Shown piece after piece: positions 8,767-17,475 of a stretch of 64,000 nt of DNA; the stretch's first letter is position 1, and every line of letters begins with the position of its first letter. The position numbers and the translations under genes were made by a program. A model generated the notes under the pieces. It ran no database searches and had not been told where the DNA came from. It saw only the letters and a program-made list of their open reading frames with translations. Source of the stretch: Desulfobulbaceae bacterium (lineage in GTDB: Bacteria; Desulfobacterota; Desulfobulbia; Desulfobulbales; VMSU01); the NCBI GenBank assembly GCA_015231515.1, contig JADGBM010000004.1:1-64000 (forward strand). Direction: 5' to 3'.

Positions 8767-11436
8767 ATGTACACCTCACAGTACCTGCTAAAAATGTCAA
8801 TTTTTGGATTGAGACAAGGCCTTAGGTCTTACAGTTTAAGAGTTTTTTTTAGTGGGTTGATCATCCTGGCAGTTGCCGTACAGGCTTATGCCGATGAAAA
8901 TCAATTTTATACCGTGTTGGCGGGCAGTTATAGTTCTGTAGAAAGTGCGGAACAGGACTATGAACGATTGCAAAACAATGTTGCCGAATCCTTACAACAT
9001 GCTTTGCGTATCGAGTTGGTGGGCGGATACTATACTATCCGAGTAGGTCAATTTCTTGAGCATACCGCCGCTGAACAGTTATTGCCGGCCATTGAAAAAT
9101 ATTTTAAGGGTGCGCGAGTTCTTAAAGCTTTTATTCGTACTGAACGAGTTTTGAAAAGTAATGGCCCATTAGTAAGTAACAGCTCTTTGCCGTCAAAACA
9201 GCTATCAAATGAACTGATGGAGCAGTTGGCAGGAGAAAAGTTTTATACAGTACAGTTTGGAAGTTTTAGTCTGGAAGAATCGGCCGCTGAAGAGTTTGAA
9301 CGGCTACGTGCCATGTTTATCAATGAACCGCTTCCGTGGCTGCGAATAGAAAAAATTCAGAGCTTTCACACCATCAGAGCCGGGAAATTTAAAGCTGAGA
9401 GGACGGCTGATGATTTTGCTAGCTATTTATCTGAAAAAAATAGCCACTCTTCGGTTTTACGGGCTTATATAAAGCCTGAACGTCTGGTGAGTGTTCTTTG
9501 GCATAATGGTGAGGGCGGATGGGAGGATAAACCTACCGAGCAGATAGCCAGTGATTTGCAAGAAATAGTAGTTGTTGGTGGTGAAAAAGAAGAGACTGCG
9601 CCTGACGAAGAACTACCGTTGGCAGTGACTTTAGCTGAAAGTACGGATTTGCCTGAAACCGTTGTCCTGCAAGATTTAGCTGAAACTACAGATTTGCCTG
9701 AAACCGGTGCCAGGCAAGACAACAATGCTTCTGTCGTTAAGATGCTTGTGCCTGACAAGAAGAAACAAAAAGTTACTAAGACGCAAAAAGATCTGCTGAA
9801 TAGTTTAGATGTTGATCCCGGCCAGGAGTTTTTTACTGTCCAGATTGCCAGTTTCTCGGAAGCGGCTTTGGCAACCATCGAATATGAATCATTTCTGTCT
9901 CGTTTAAGCCCTGTATATTTTGAGCAGCTACGTATTGAATTCATAAAAGGTTTCTTTACTGTACGTGTTGGTAAGTTTGATAGACGTGCCCCATCGCAAG
10001 AGTTATTGGACGCAATCAAGTCGTATTACCCTCAGGCCTCGGTTATTTATGCCTACATAATTCCTCAAAGGATTCAACGTCTCTACGGGGACGATAGTGC
10101 CCAGATATTCTCTCAACAAATATATGAGGATCTGCCGGGTCACGATGCTCTGCAAGAAGACAATAAGAGTGTTGATGAAGAGATTGATTTAGTTGACACC
10201 GAAAGAAAATTAGATGGGGACACTGATGATGTTATTTTAGTTACCCCTGCAAATATTGAACTGCCTGTTGAAGATATCAAGGTAAATGGTGCAGAAGACA
10301 CCGTGGTTGAAAAGCCGATGCTGGAGGGTTCTGCTGAGAGTGGAGATCCCGAGCCGACTATCATTGATTCTGAGCAAACGTTGTTGGATGGCTTTGTTGA
10401 AGCCGATGATCAGGTTGCAACGCTCAATAGATCTGAGGAGGAATCCTCTGAAGATACTGCTGAAGATACTGCTGAAGAAAAAATTCCCGAATTTACCTAT
10501 GAGGTGTTAACCGTTCTAACCAAAGATGATAAGGGCGAGAACATCAGAATGCCTTCTTCGTTGTTTTATGACAATAGTACTGATGAACTTTATTTGATCA
10601 ACGGTGTCAACAATCGACTTATTATATATGGCCCTGACTTTTTCCCTCAAAACTCGATTGGCAAGGGTAGGGGACTTGATTCTCCTCTGAGTGGTTATTT
10701 TACCAACGATGGTAAAGTTTTTGTGACTCAGGCTGGCACACCGACCTCCAAGCCACGGTTAACCTTGTTAAACACAGCCTTCTTTCCCGAAAAAGAGCTG
10801 CTTATGCAGGATATACCCGAAAGTGATAATTTTATTCCTCAGAATCTTGCATTAGCTAAAGACAATAGTATGTATATCACTGGATTGAGCTCCAGGCGAA
10901 TCCTGGTGTTGGACAAAAATGGATCGTTTAAAAAATGGTTTAGTGTTGCTGTTGATAAACGTGGCGATTATGTCTTTAGTGATGCCACAGAACCAGACGA
11001 TATAGCAGAGATTAAGGATATTGAAATTGATCCTGATGGCAATATAATAGTTCTTAGCGAATCGACTTCAAAGGTATATGTTTTTGATTCTGAGGAACGA
11101 TTTCTTTTTGCCTTTGGTAAAAAAGGAGGCGCTGAAGGTAAATTAAGTAGGCCTCGGGCTGTTGCCTTCGATTCTAATCTGCGCTGCTTTTATGTGGTTG
11201 ATTATATGCGTCACACCGTTTTGATCTATGATATTAATGGTGAGTTTAAGTATGAGTTTGGTGGTCGTGGTTGGGGGCCGGAGTGGTTTAACTATCCTGT
11301 GGATATTGTAATTGGCCGCCAAGGCAACGTGGTTGTGGCTGATTTTTTTAACCAGCGCGCCCAAGTTTTTGAAGTTAAATATCGAGACGCATTTCCAGAG
11401 AAATCAGCCGAAAAATGGGGTTTGCCCCAAAGGTAA
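8767..11436 (+). CDS. Exported protein with three SPOR domains and a C-terminal NHL-type beta-propeller
   Basis: An 889-aa protein with a membrane/signal segment (about residues 24-42, cleavable after A-Y-A). Three SPOR-like repeats follow at about 46-130, 157-242 and 353-440; each opens with FYTV or FFTV plus A/G-S-F/Y and closes with a T-I/V-R-V/A-G-x-F strand. Then come acidic low-complexity linkers containing a duplicated T-D-L-P-E-T segment and E-D-T-A repeats. The last ~300 residues are NHL-like blades (I-x-x-D-P-D-G-N-I-x-V, F-x-F-G-K-K-G). SPOR domains usually bind denuded septal peptidoglycan; NHL propellers accompany cytochrome clusters in Geobacter-like bacteria. It ends 6 bp before the sigma-54 activator. 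Start could also be the ATG at 8797; neither has a clear ribosome site. Function is unknown; a wall-anchored periplasmic scaffold is a reasonable guess. Confidence 0.8.
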   Translation: MYTSQYLLKMSIFGLRQGLRSYSLRVFFSGLIILAVAVQAYADENQFYTVLAGSYSSVESAEQDYERLQNNVAESLQHALRIELVGGYYTIRVGQFLEHTAAEQLLPAIEKYFKGARVLKAFIRTERVLKSNGPLVSNSSLPSKQLSNELMEQLAGEKFYTVQFGSFSLEESAAEEFERLRAMFINEPLPWLRIEKIQSFHTIRAGKFKAERTADDFASYLSEKNSHSSVLRAYIKPERLVSVLWHNGEGGWEDKPTEQIASDLQEIVVVGGEKEETAPDEELPLAVTLAESTDLPETVVLQDLAETTDLPETGARQDNNASVVKMLVPDKKKQKVTKTQKDLLNSLDVDPGQEFFTVQIASFSEAALATIEYESFLSRLSPVYFEQLRIEFIKGFFTVRVGKFDRRAPSQELLDAIKSYYPQASVIYAYIIPQRIQRLYGDDSAQIFSQQIYEDLPGHDALQEDNKSVDEEIDLVDTERKLDGDTDDVILVTPANIELPVEDIKVNGAEDTVVEKPMLEGSAESGDPEPTIIDSEQTLLDGFVEADDQVATLNRSEEESSEDTAEDTAEEKIPEFTYEVLTVLTKDDKGENIRMPSSLFYDNSTDELYLINGVNNRLIIYGPDFFPQNSIGKGRGLDSPLSGYFTNDGKVFVTQAGTPTSKPRLTLLNTAFFPEKELLMQDIPESDNFIPQNLALAKDNSMYITGLSSRRILVLDKNGSFKKWFSVAVDKRGDYVFSDATEPDDIAEIKDIEIDPDGNIIVLSESTSKVYVFDSEERFLFAFGKKGGAEGKLSRPRAVAFDSNLRCFYVVDYMRHTVLIYDINGEFKYEFGGRGWGPEWFNYPVDIVIGRQGNVVVADFFNQRAQVFEVKYRDAFPEKSAEKWGLPQR

Positions 11437-11441
11437 GCAGT

Positions 11442-12827
11442 ATGGCATCAATTCTTATTATTGAAAAAGAACAGGAGTGGCGAGATTTCCTTGGTGAGTC
11501 GTTATCTGGAAACTACCAGATAAGTTACTGCACAGCTAGTAAGGACTTGGGCCAGAAGATAAAGCTGGTTCATTTTGATGTAATTTTACTTGATCTTGGT
11601 GATGGAGAGGGGAAATTTCTTAATATTATTTCCGAGGTCAAGCGTGATCTGCCTTTTACTCCTGTGATTATAACCTGTCGTACTGAAAAAGCTGAATTAG
11701 TTGTAGCGGCGGTTAAACAGGGAGCTTTTGATTTTGTTATTAAGCCCTATACGGCAACAAAGATCAAAGTCTCACTCGAAAAAGCGCTTGAAAACGTAAG
11801 CCTGAAAAACGAGATCGATTATCTGAGACGCGAACAAGATGTCATTTATGACATTAACAAAATTATTGCTCACTCATCATCTATGAAGCAGGTAATTGTT
11901 GATATTCGTAAGTTTTCAAAAACAGACTCAACGATTTTAATGACAGGTGAAACCGGAACAGGAAAAAGCCTTTTGTCGGGGGCCATTCATTATAACAGTT
12001 TACGCCGTGGCAAGCCTTTTGTAACAATAAATTGTGCTAATATTCAGGAAACATTGCTTGAGTCTGAACTTTTCGGACATGAAAAAGGGGCATTTACTGG
12101 CGCGGATAAGCTGCGAATTGGACGATTTGAACAAGCCAATGGCGGCAGCATCTTTCTTGATGAAATTGGCGAAATGAGCTTGGCCTTACAGGCAAAATTG
12201 TTACGAGTTATTGAGGATAAGGCCTTTGAGCGAGTTGGTGGCAATCGAACAATTCACTCAGATGTCCGCATCATTGCGGCAACAAACAAGAATCTTGAAA
12301 AATTAGTTGCGAATGGTGAGTTTAGAGAAGATCTTTTTTATCGCATAAACGTGTTGCCAATTCGTCTTCCGGCTCTCCGCAACAGAAAAGAGTGTCTTGT
12401 GCCACTGTCGTATTATCTCCTCGATAAGATTGGCAGATCAATGCATAAAACTATAACTGGGTTTTCTGATCCGGTACTGCGGTCAATTAAGGCATATTCA
12501 TGGCCAGGAAATATCAGGCAGTTGGCCAATACAGTTGAGAGAGCATTGCTTCTAGAGGAAAATTCTGTAATTCATGATTCAAGTTTTTTTCTGCCCGTTG
12601 AAGTATCAAGTGACAACAGAAGTGATGAATCTGTTCCTGCCGTTTTTGTTCCTCCCGAACGTCATACCCTCATCGACAGCGAGAAGGATAGAATTATTCA
12701 AGCCCTGGAAGAGTCTCTTTGGATACAAAAAGATGCTGCCCTGCTGCTTGGTATAAGCCCTCGTGTCCTTAATCACAAAATTAAAAAATTCGGTATTACT
12801 CATTCGCGCTGGCGTAGAAACAGATAG
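11442..12827 (+). CDS. Sigma-54-dependent response regulator (NtrC family)
   Basis: A 461-aa enhancer-binding protein: receiver domain (about residues 3-115), AAA+ domain and a C-terminal Fis-type helix-turn-helix. The Walker A motif GETGTGKS is at 169-176, the sigma-54-contacting GAFTGA loop at 216-221 and the D-E-I-G-E-M Walker B follows. The phosphoacceptor is likely D51 (L-L-D-L) with K101. The acidic pocket reads E-K-E instead of the usual D-D, so receiver chemistry may be atypical. I chose the ATG at 11442 because AAGGT precedes it; the frame opens at 11415 inside the upstream gene. No partner histidine kinase is encoded in the locus. Likely targets are the -24/-12 promoters at 12988 and 17420. 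Confidence 0.92.
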   Translation: MASILIIEKEQEWRDFLGESLSGNYQISYCTASKDLGQKIKLVHFDVILLDLGDGEGKFLNIISEVKRDLPFTPVIITCRTEKAELVVAAVKQGAFDFVIKPYTATKIKVSLEKALENVSLKNEIDYLRREQDVIYDINKIIAHSSSMKQVIVDIRKFSKTDSTILMTGETGTGKSLLSGAIHYNSLRRGKPFVTINCANIQETLLESELFGHEKGAFTGADKLRIGRFEQANGGSIFLDEIGEMSLALQAKLLRVIEDKAFERVGGNRTIHSDVRIIAATNKNLEKLVANGEFREDLFYRINVLPIRLPALRNRKECLVPLSYYLLDKIGRSMHKTITGFSDPVLRSIKAYSWPGNIRQLANTVERALLLEENSVIHDSSFFLPVEVSSDNRSDESVPAVFVPPERHTLIDSEKDRIIQALEESLWIQKDAALLLGISPRVLNHKIKKFGITHSRWRRNR

Positions 12828-12840
12828 GCCTGTTGTCGAT

Positions 12841-12870
12841 TGTAATTACAGTCCTGTAATTGAAGTTACA
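12841..12870. promoter_or_regulatory. Palindromic candidate enhancer (activator-binding) site
   Basis: A perfect 18-bp palindrome, AATTACAG-TC-CTGTAATT, spans 12844-12861. It overlaps TGTAATTACA (12841-12850) and TGTAA-N6-TTACA (12855-12870). It lies ~130 bp upstream of a near-consensus sigma-54 promoter, the usual distance for an enhancer-binding-protein site, and just after the activator's own gene. Its half-site recurs near 8732, 14353 and 17369. Confidence 0.6.
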
Positions 12871-12987
12871 TGTTTTGGCGTATGATACAATGTGGCTCAT
12901 CTCCCTGCATATTTCAAATAAACATTTTCTTGTCTAACTTACCGAAAATACGTACTTAATATTGTTTGCTCAGCATTGCCTGTTGTG

Positions 12988-13003
12988 TGGCATGGTAGTT
13001 GCT
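12988..13003 (+). promoter_or_regulatory. Sigma-54 (-24/-12) promoter for the cytochrome at 13089
   Basis: TGGCATGGTAGTTGCT matches the TGGCACG-N4-TTGCW consensus with the exact 12-bp spacing between the GG and GC dinucleotides (12989-12990, 13001-13002). Transcription would start near 13014, giving a ~75-nt leader that ends in a strong AGGAGG ribosome site 7 nt before the ATG at 13089. Confidence 0.8.
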
Positions 13004-13088
13004 TATAATAGTAATCAAAATGCCAGTCACTGTTAACAATCCATTTTAGGGGTTCAAAAAGTGACAGACCTAAAAAGGAGGTCAGGAA

Positions 13089-14216
13089 ATGACATGCAAG
13101 TTAAATAAAATAATTCCTGCTTTGATTGTGACTGCAACCACAGGTTTTTTGTTATCTGTGGCTGTCGATGCCGAAGCGGCGTCTGGTGTATGTTCTAATT
13201 GCCATGTAATGCATGCCAGTGAGGCAGGTACCGCTGCGGCTACTGCCAACGATACCTTGCTTCGAAGTACCTGCATTGGTTGTCATACCAAAGATAACGG
13301 TACTGGTGTTACAATAGCAGGTGACGGCACCCCAGGTGTACTCCATAATGGAGTTGCCGCCAATAGTATGCTTGCTGGTGGAAACTTTAAGTATTCCGAC
13401 ACTGTTCTGGGAGATCAAACTTATGGGCATAATCCTTATGTGTCAGGCGTTATAGCTGCTGACACCCGTTATACAACCGCAAACCCTCCTGGCTGGAAAG
13501 CAACTGGTTTTTCTGCCAACGGTCAGGTTGGTGGTGGTAGCCCCGATTGGACTAATGGTTCAAATTTATTAACCTGTGCAGGTGTATATGGCTGCCATGG
13601 CTTGCATACCGCAGATGAACTTAATGGTGCCCACCATGCTAATAAGACTGGAACAGATATTGATGGCAGTACAGTTGGATCAAGTTATCGATTTTTATAT
13701 GGCATAATAGGATGGGAAGATCCCAACTACGAACTTAATGCGACAGCTGCCAATGGTGATCACAATGTTTATTACGCCGTTGATCGCTCTGGAGGTGACG
13801 ATGATGTTACCACTACCGCAAACAATTCAAAAACGATCAGCTATTTTTGCGCAGAGTGCCATGGTATTTTTCACAGTGGAGCTGCCAACGAAGGTGTAAG
13901 TAATGATGCAAGTATGACTAGTCCGTGGATTCGGCATCCTTCTGATGTGGTAATGCCTATTGGGCCTTCCTCATCCGGTGACTTTGATGAATTGGCCGCC
14001 TATGATCCAAATGTTCCGCTTGGGAGTAGTACTGTAGGTGATGGAACCTTTGTGGTTGGTGCTGTTGCTGACCGAATAGTCATGTGCTTATCGTGCCACA
14101 GAGCCCATGCCAGCCCATATCCAGCTTCATTACGATGGGATTATACCGAAATGGTTGCAGGAGATAATTCAAAGAGCGGTGGCTGTTTTGTGTGCCATGA
14201 TGCCAAAAATGATTGA
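13089..14216 (+). CDS. Exported c-type cytochrome with five CXXCH and one CX5CH motif
   Basis: A 375-aa secreted protein with a signal peptide (cleavage near A-E-A). It has CXXCH sites CSNCH, CIGCH, CAECH, CLSCH and CFVCH plus a CX5CH site, C-A-G-V-Y-G-C-H. If all bind haem this is a hexahaem cytochrome with long loops (~60 residues per haem), unlike the dense haem packing of the 42-site protein. It is paralogous to the product of 25319: same motif order, same G-V-C-S-N-C-H-V-M-H-A-S start, same S-P-W-I-R-H-P and S-C-H-R-A-H-A-S-P-Y segments. It is a single-gene unit between a sigma-54 promoter and a strong terminator, so it may be made in large amount. Its size and haem number are in the range of filament-forming extracellular cytochromes such as OmcS, but no homology to OmcS can be shown by eye. 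Confidence 0.9.
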   Translation: MTCKLNKIIPALIVTATTGFLLSVAVDAEAASGVCSNCHVMHASEAGTAAATANDTLLRSTCIGCHTKDNGTGVTIAGDGTPGVLHNGVAANSMLAGGNFKYSDTVLGDQTYGHNPYVSGVIAADTRYTTANPPGWKATGFSANGQVGGGSPDWTNGSNLLTCAGVYGCHGLHTADELNGAHHANKTGTDIDGSTVGSSYRFLYGIIGWEDPNYELNATAANGDHNVYYAVDRSGGDDDVTTTANNSKTISYFCAECHGIFHSGAANEGVSNDASMTSPWIRHPSDVVMPIGPSSSGDFDELAAYDPNVPLGSSTVGDGTFVVGAVADRIVMCLSCHRAHASPYPASLRWDYTEMVAGDNSKSGGCFVCHDAKND

Positions 14217-14274
14217 GTTTGAAAATAGTTGTTTTAGGTGCCGCTAGATAACTAACAGATTTATTAGTATTTCT

Positions 14275-14307
14275 AACCCTGCTCAGCTTGCTGAGCAGGG
14301 TTTTTTT
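14275..14307 (+). terminator. Rho-independent terminator after the six-site cytochrome
   Basis: A perfect 12-bp stem AACCCTGCTCAG / CTGAGCAGGGTT with a CTTG tetraloop is followed by seven T. It separates the cytochrome at 13089 from the beta-barrel gene. A second, AT-rich hairpin (14365-14387, CATTTAGTT arms) and a CTGTAATG box (14353-14360) follow in the spacer. Confidence 0.93.
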
Positions 14308-14431
14308 ATAAGAAATAACTTGCTTTTCAAAAAGCCTAATTGATAAAATAAACTGTAATGAAATCATTTAGTTATAAAAACTAAATGGAATGGGCAGGAT
14401 TCTAACTTTTTGTATTCGATTGTGTGTATGA

Positions 14432-16468
14432 ATGAAACATGTTCTTAGATTGATTTTGCCATTGTTGATAGCAAGCAATTTGTGCGGTCTGGCACGCTCT
14501 GAGAGCCTTTCATTGACTGGTGATTGGGGGTATCAGGACACCAATAGTGCAACAGATCAACAATCTGAAAATTACTCTGTGGATTTTGTCAAACATATTA
14601 ACCTGACAGAGGCAATGTCTCTTTCTACAACTGTTAATTTTAATCGATCAAAGCAAGAGACTGTTACTCGTGAAAATATATCCCCCTCCATAAGTTATCT
14701 CGTTACTAATGATTTGTTTGTTTTGAATTTATCAGGTACGGCGGGTGAAGAGTTTAATTCAAAAAATTCAGAGAACAGTTCAAAAGCTTTAGCAGTAAAC
14801 TGGGCCTCAGCCTGGAAAAAAGATAAATGGATTCCTTATGTAGGGCTAAATTATAATCAGAGCTGGTCTGAAGATGATCAGGAAGTTAAAGCCATTAACA
14901 CAGAAAGTTCCAGCAGCGGACTAAACCTTGCTTGGGATTTTTTTCCGTCAAAACTTTTTTACACCTATAATATAAATGAAAGTCATAATAAGGTCACTGA
15001 AGGCAAGAGCCAAAGCGATACTCACTTTGCACGTTTTAATACGGAACGATCTTTTTTAGACGAGAAAATTTCGGTCTCGTTTTCGCAGCAATATAATACT
15101 ACCACAAGTAAAAATCGACTTGCTGTTTCTTCTGGAGTTGCCATGTTGCCGATCGCAACCAGTGGTTTCGGGCAGGAAAGAAACCCTCCCGGAGGCAACT
15201 ACTCTTTGCCAACCCTGCCTGGACTAACTGATGGAGATACAACTGATAGTGTGGTTACGACTGTCGATGATGCTGCACTCATGCAGATTGCTTTCAGGAC
15301 AAATTATCAAACAGTAACGACGCTCTATTTGTATACCGACGCCGTCTTACCTATTGCCACTTACAGTGCCTTCAGCTGGGACCTTTATTCAAGTGCAGGA
15401 AACCTTACTTGGACTCTGGAGCAATCCGGGCTAACCGCAACCTACAACACAACCTATGGTCGCTTTGAAATTGATGTCTCAGGCTATTCTCGAAATTTTT
15501 TAAGTGTGGTTGCTGTTAGCGATGCAGGTGCCACATTAGTGACTTTCAGTGAGATTGAGTTATATCAAGAAATAGCTGCAACCGGCAGCACTACCCTGGT
15601 TCAAAGTCGTTCCGAAAATCACTCAACCAATGTAAATCTAAATTTTCAGCTTAAACCGGATTTGCGTTTATCGTCTAATTTTTCATATAATCTAAATGAG
15701 AGTTCAACGAGTGTCAGTGCTAATTCTACTGACGTTAACAGTAGTTTGAGCTGGAATCCTACAAATGATTTAGCGGTGCGGCTCAATGGAGGGGTTACTT
15801 CAAGCAGTGCAGGTAATTCGCTGGAAGATCAGACTCGTACTTACGGGTTAAGTGTTTCTTTTCCGCCATTACCGACTGTCGATTCGTCGTGGGGAGTTAC
15901 ACTTACCGAAACCTATGAGGGGACCCATCATCTGACCTCTGGCTATAATTATTCAATGCAGCTGGTTGCAGATATATATGAGGATCTCACTGCACGTTTT
16001 AATGGGTCTTTTGCACAAAATGATAATATCCAAGAAAATTCAATCGACAGCACAACAAGCTCGCAAATCAATTTTACCGCCAGGCTTGTACCCGGATTGG
16101 TGGCAGGGATATCGTCGAATTACTCAAAGACATCTGGTCAGCAGTGTACAATTGATGGGGGGGGAAACATTCATTGGAGATTATCTGAAATGCTTTCAAT
16201 TACGGCAAATTACGCACATGCATGGGCCAGCACCGACACTTCGTCAATGGGGCTTGGTTTTAATGTTGCTTTAACGCGAAATATGCAGGTCTCCTTTTCC
16301 CACAATAGATCCATTAGCCCGGAATCGACACATACGACGAGCATGGATTGGAAATGGACGATTAGTCAATATATCTCAATGCTTACCTCCGGTTCATATC
16401 AGAATGGACAGGGGTCTGAATCATGGAATGTGACAGGGCGATTAAATGCACGATTTTCTGTAATGTGA
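14432..16468 (+). CDS. Outer-membrane beta-barrel protein (putative cytochrome conduit porin)
   Basis: A 678-aa exported protein: signal peptide about 1-23 (M-K-H-V-L-R-L-I-L-P, cleavage near A-R-S), then alternating polar/aromatic strands typical of outer-membrane barrels. The barrel strands seem to form two blocks (about 25-225 and 395-678). Between them an insert of ~165 residues (S-G-F-G-Q-E-R-N-P-P-G-G onward) resembles a beta-sandwich more than barrel strands. There are no cysteines for haem. Its place between cytochromes suggests the porin of a porin-cytochrome conduit, comparable in role to MtrB or OmbB, but I see no sequence motif linking it to those families. Followed after 29 bp by a lipoprotein gene. 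Confidence 0.75.
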   Translation: MKHVLRLILPLLIASNLCGLARSESLSLTGDWGYQDTNSATDQQSENYSVDFVKHINLTEAMSLSTTVNFNRSKQETVTRENISPSISYLVTNDLFVLNLSGTAGEEFNSKNSENSSKALAVNWASAWKKDKWIPYVGLNYNQSWSEDDQEVKAINTESSSSGLNLAWDFFPSKLFYTYNINESHNKVTEGKSQSDTHFARFNTERSFLDEKISVSFSQQYNTTTSKNRLAVSSGVAMLPIATSGFGQERNPPGGNYSLPTLPGLTDGDTTDSVVTTVDDAALMQIAFRTNYQTVTTLYLYTDAVLPIATYSAFSWDLYSSAGNLTWTLEQSGLTATYNTTYGRFEIDVSGYSRNFLSVVAVSDAGATLVTFSEIELYQEIAATGSTTLVQSRSENHSTNVNLNFQLKPDLRLSSNFSYNLNESSTSVSANSTDVNSSLSWNPTNDLAVRLNGGVTSSSAGNSLEDQTRTYGLSVSFPPLPTVDSSWGVTLTETYEGTHHLTSGYNYSMQLVADIYEDLTARFNGSFAQNDNIQENSIDSTTSSQINFTARLVPGLVAGISSNYSKTSGQQCTIDGGGNIHWRLSEMLSITANYAHAWASTDTSSMGLGFNVALTRNMQVSFSHNRSISPESTHTTSMDWKWTISQYISMLTSGSYQNGQGSESWNVTGRLNARFSVM

Positions 16469-16497
16469 AGTATGCACTTTACCATTAAGGGTTGATT

Positions 16498-17187
16498 ATG
16501 AAAAATGTATTCTGGATTGTTCTTATTTTTTCAACGTTGTTGAATGGTTGTGGAAGCAAATCCAACATGGAGTATTTTTTGCGTGACGATGTTGATATCG
16601 GTTATGTAAGTCGTATTGCTGTTGTTCCTTTTGAAAACAATAGTAGAGATCAATATGTGGCTCCGCGAGTTCGAGATCTGGTAATCACTCAAATATTGTC
16701 CTACAAAATATTTGATGTTGTCGATAAGGGTCTGGTTGACAGTGCTTTGCGCGAAGAAGCGGTTGATTTATCGAAAGCACCAATGGATGCAGCGCTCATT
16801 AAACGAGTTGGGCAAAGAATGAATGTGCAGGCCTTTTTAATGGGAACTATTGATTTGTCTGAAAAGGTGCAACGTGGCACTGTTTCATATCCGCAATTGT
16901 CAATTACACTTAGGCTTGTCGACATACACACCGGAATGATATTCTGGCAGGTTAGCGGCAACAGGACTGGTGATTCACTGGGCAAACGATTGTTTGGTTT
17001 AGCCCATGATGATGAGTTCAAGGTCTCTCTGGGTTTGATACGGCAGCTTTTAAATACATTACCTGATCCAGAGAGGGCCGCTTTTGAAATTGAGGGTGAT
17101 AGTGATGGAAAAGAAAATTCCAATGAAATACTTATCGATGGTGATGATAATCTGCTCATTGTGCCACAGGATAATGATCAAGGATAG
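16498..17187 (+). CDS. CsgG/LpoB-like outer-membrane lipoprotein
   Basis: A 229-aa lipoprotein: short signal with lipobox L-L-N-G-C, then the fold pattern of the CsgG/LpoB/GNA1162 group (R-I-A-V-V-P-F-E-N-N-S, D-V-V-D-K-G, a central A-F-L-M-G-T-I and L-R-L-V-D-I-H-T-G-M-I-F-W). Relatives are outer-membrane assembly or secretion factors (CsgG curli pore, LpoB activator of PBP1b). The ATG at 16498 is chosen because AAGGG lies 6 nt upstream; a TTG at 16492 is in frame. The C-terminus is acidic. One of three proteins of this type in the locus. Confidence 0.8.
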   Translation: MKNVFWIVLIFSTLLNGCGSKSNMEYFLRDDVDIGYVSRIAVVPFENNSRDQYVAPRVRDLVITQILSYKIFDVVDKGLVDSALREEAVDLSKAPMDAALIKRVGQRMNVQAFLMGTIDLSEKVQRGTVSYPQLSITLRLVDIHTGMIFWQVSGNRTGDSLGKRLFGLAHDDEFKVSLGLIRQLLNTLPDPERAAFEIEGDSDGKENSNEILIDGDDNLLIVPQDNDQG

Positions 17188-17265
17188 TTTCGGTCATCTT
17201 TAAATTGTTTTAAGTAGTGGGGATGTTAGATTGGTAACGTTACCGTTACCAGTGCCTGCAACATT

Positions 17266-17317
17266 AAAAAAAGCCTGAATTACACTCAATTTCAATTGTG
17301 TAATTCAGGCTTTTTTT
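17266..17317. terminator. Strong, probably bidirectional Rho-independent terminator
   Basis: A perfect 20-bp stem (17266-17285 against 17298-17317) has a 12-nt loop and A/T tracts on both ends, so it can act on either strand. It closes the beta-barrel/lipoprotein unit and isolates it from the next operon. Just upstream, 17232-17243 holds a perfect GGTAACGTTACC palindrome. Confidence 0.93.
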
Positions 17318-17368
17318 GTTTTGCCAGTAGTTGGCGAAATATAGTTTATTGTTACCATAACTATCAAG

Positions 17369-17376
17369 AATTACAG
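17369..17376. promoter_or_regulatory. AATTACAG box upstream of the long cytochrome operon
   Basis: This is the half-site of the 12844-12861 palindrome. It lies within G-AATTACAG-GGTAAATTC, about 50 bp upstream of the -24/-12 element at 17420. The second half is degenerate. It supports shared control by one activator. Confidence 0.4.
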
Positions 17377-17419
17377 GGTAAATTCGATGAAGAAAACTAT
17401 GGTGTGAAATTTTATAGGT

Positions 17420-17436
17420 TTGGAATATTTATTGCA
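17420..17436 (+). promoter_or_regulatory. Sigma-54 (-24/-12) promoter for the operon starting at 17476
   Basis: TTGGAATATTTATTGCA has the obligatory GG (17422-17423) and GC (17434-17435) at exact 12-bp spacing and an ideal TTGCA -12 box; only the CACG of the -24 box is missing. Predicted start of transcription is near 17447, leaving a ~29-nt leader with GGGAG just before the ATG at 17476. Confidence 0.75.
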
Positions 17437-17475
17437 ATTATTAATTGATGGAAATAGAAATTTACTGGGAGCACT

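Noticed and set aside
9465..10019. Long minus-strand frame within the SPOR/propeller gene
   Set aside because: It is the antisense shadow of a well-supported gene and has no family features.
12828..14431. c-di-GMP (GEMM) riboswitch upstream of cytochrome or barrel genes
   Set aside because: I looked for the conserved GEMM core in the leaders at 12828-13088 and 14308-14431 and saw none, although such switches precede cytochrome genes in Geobacter.
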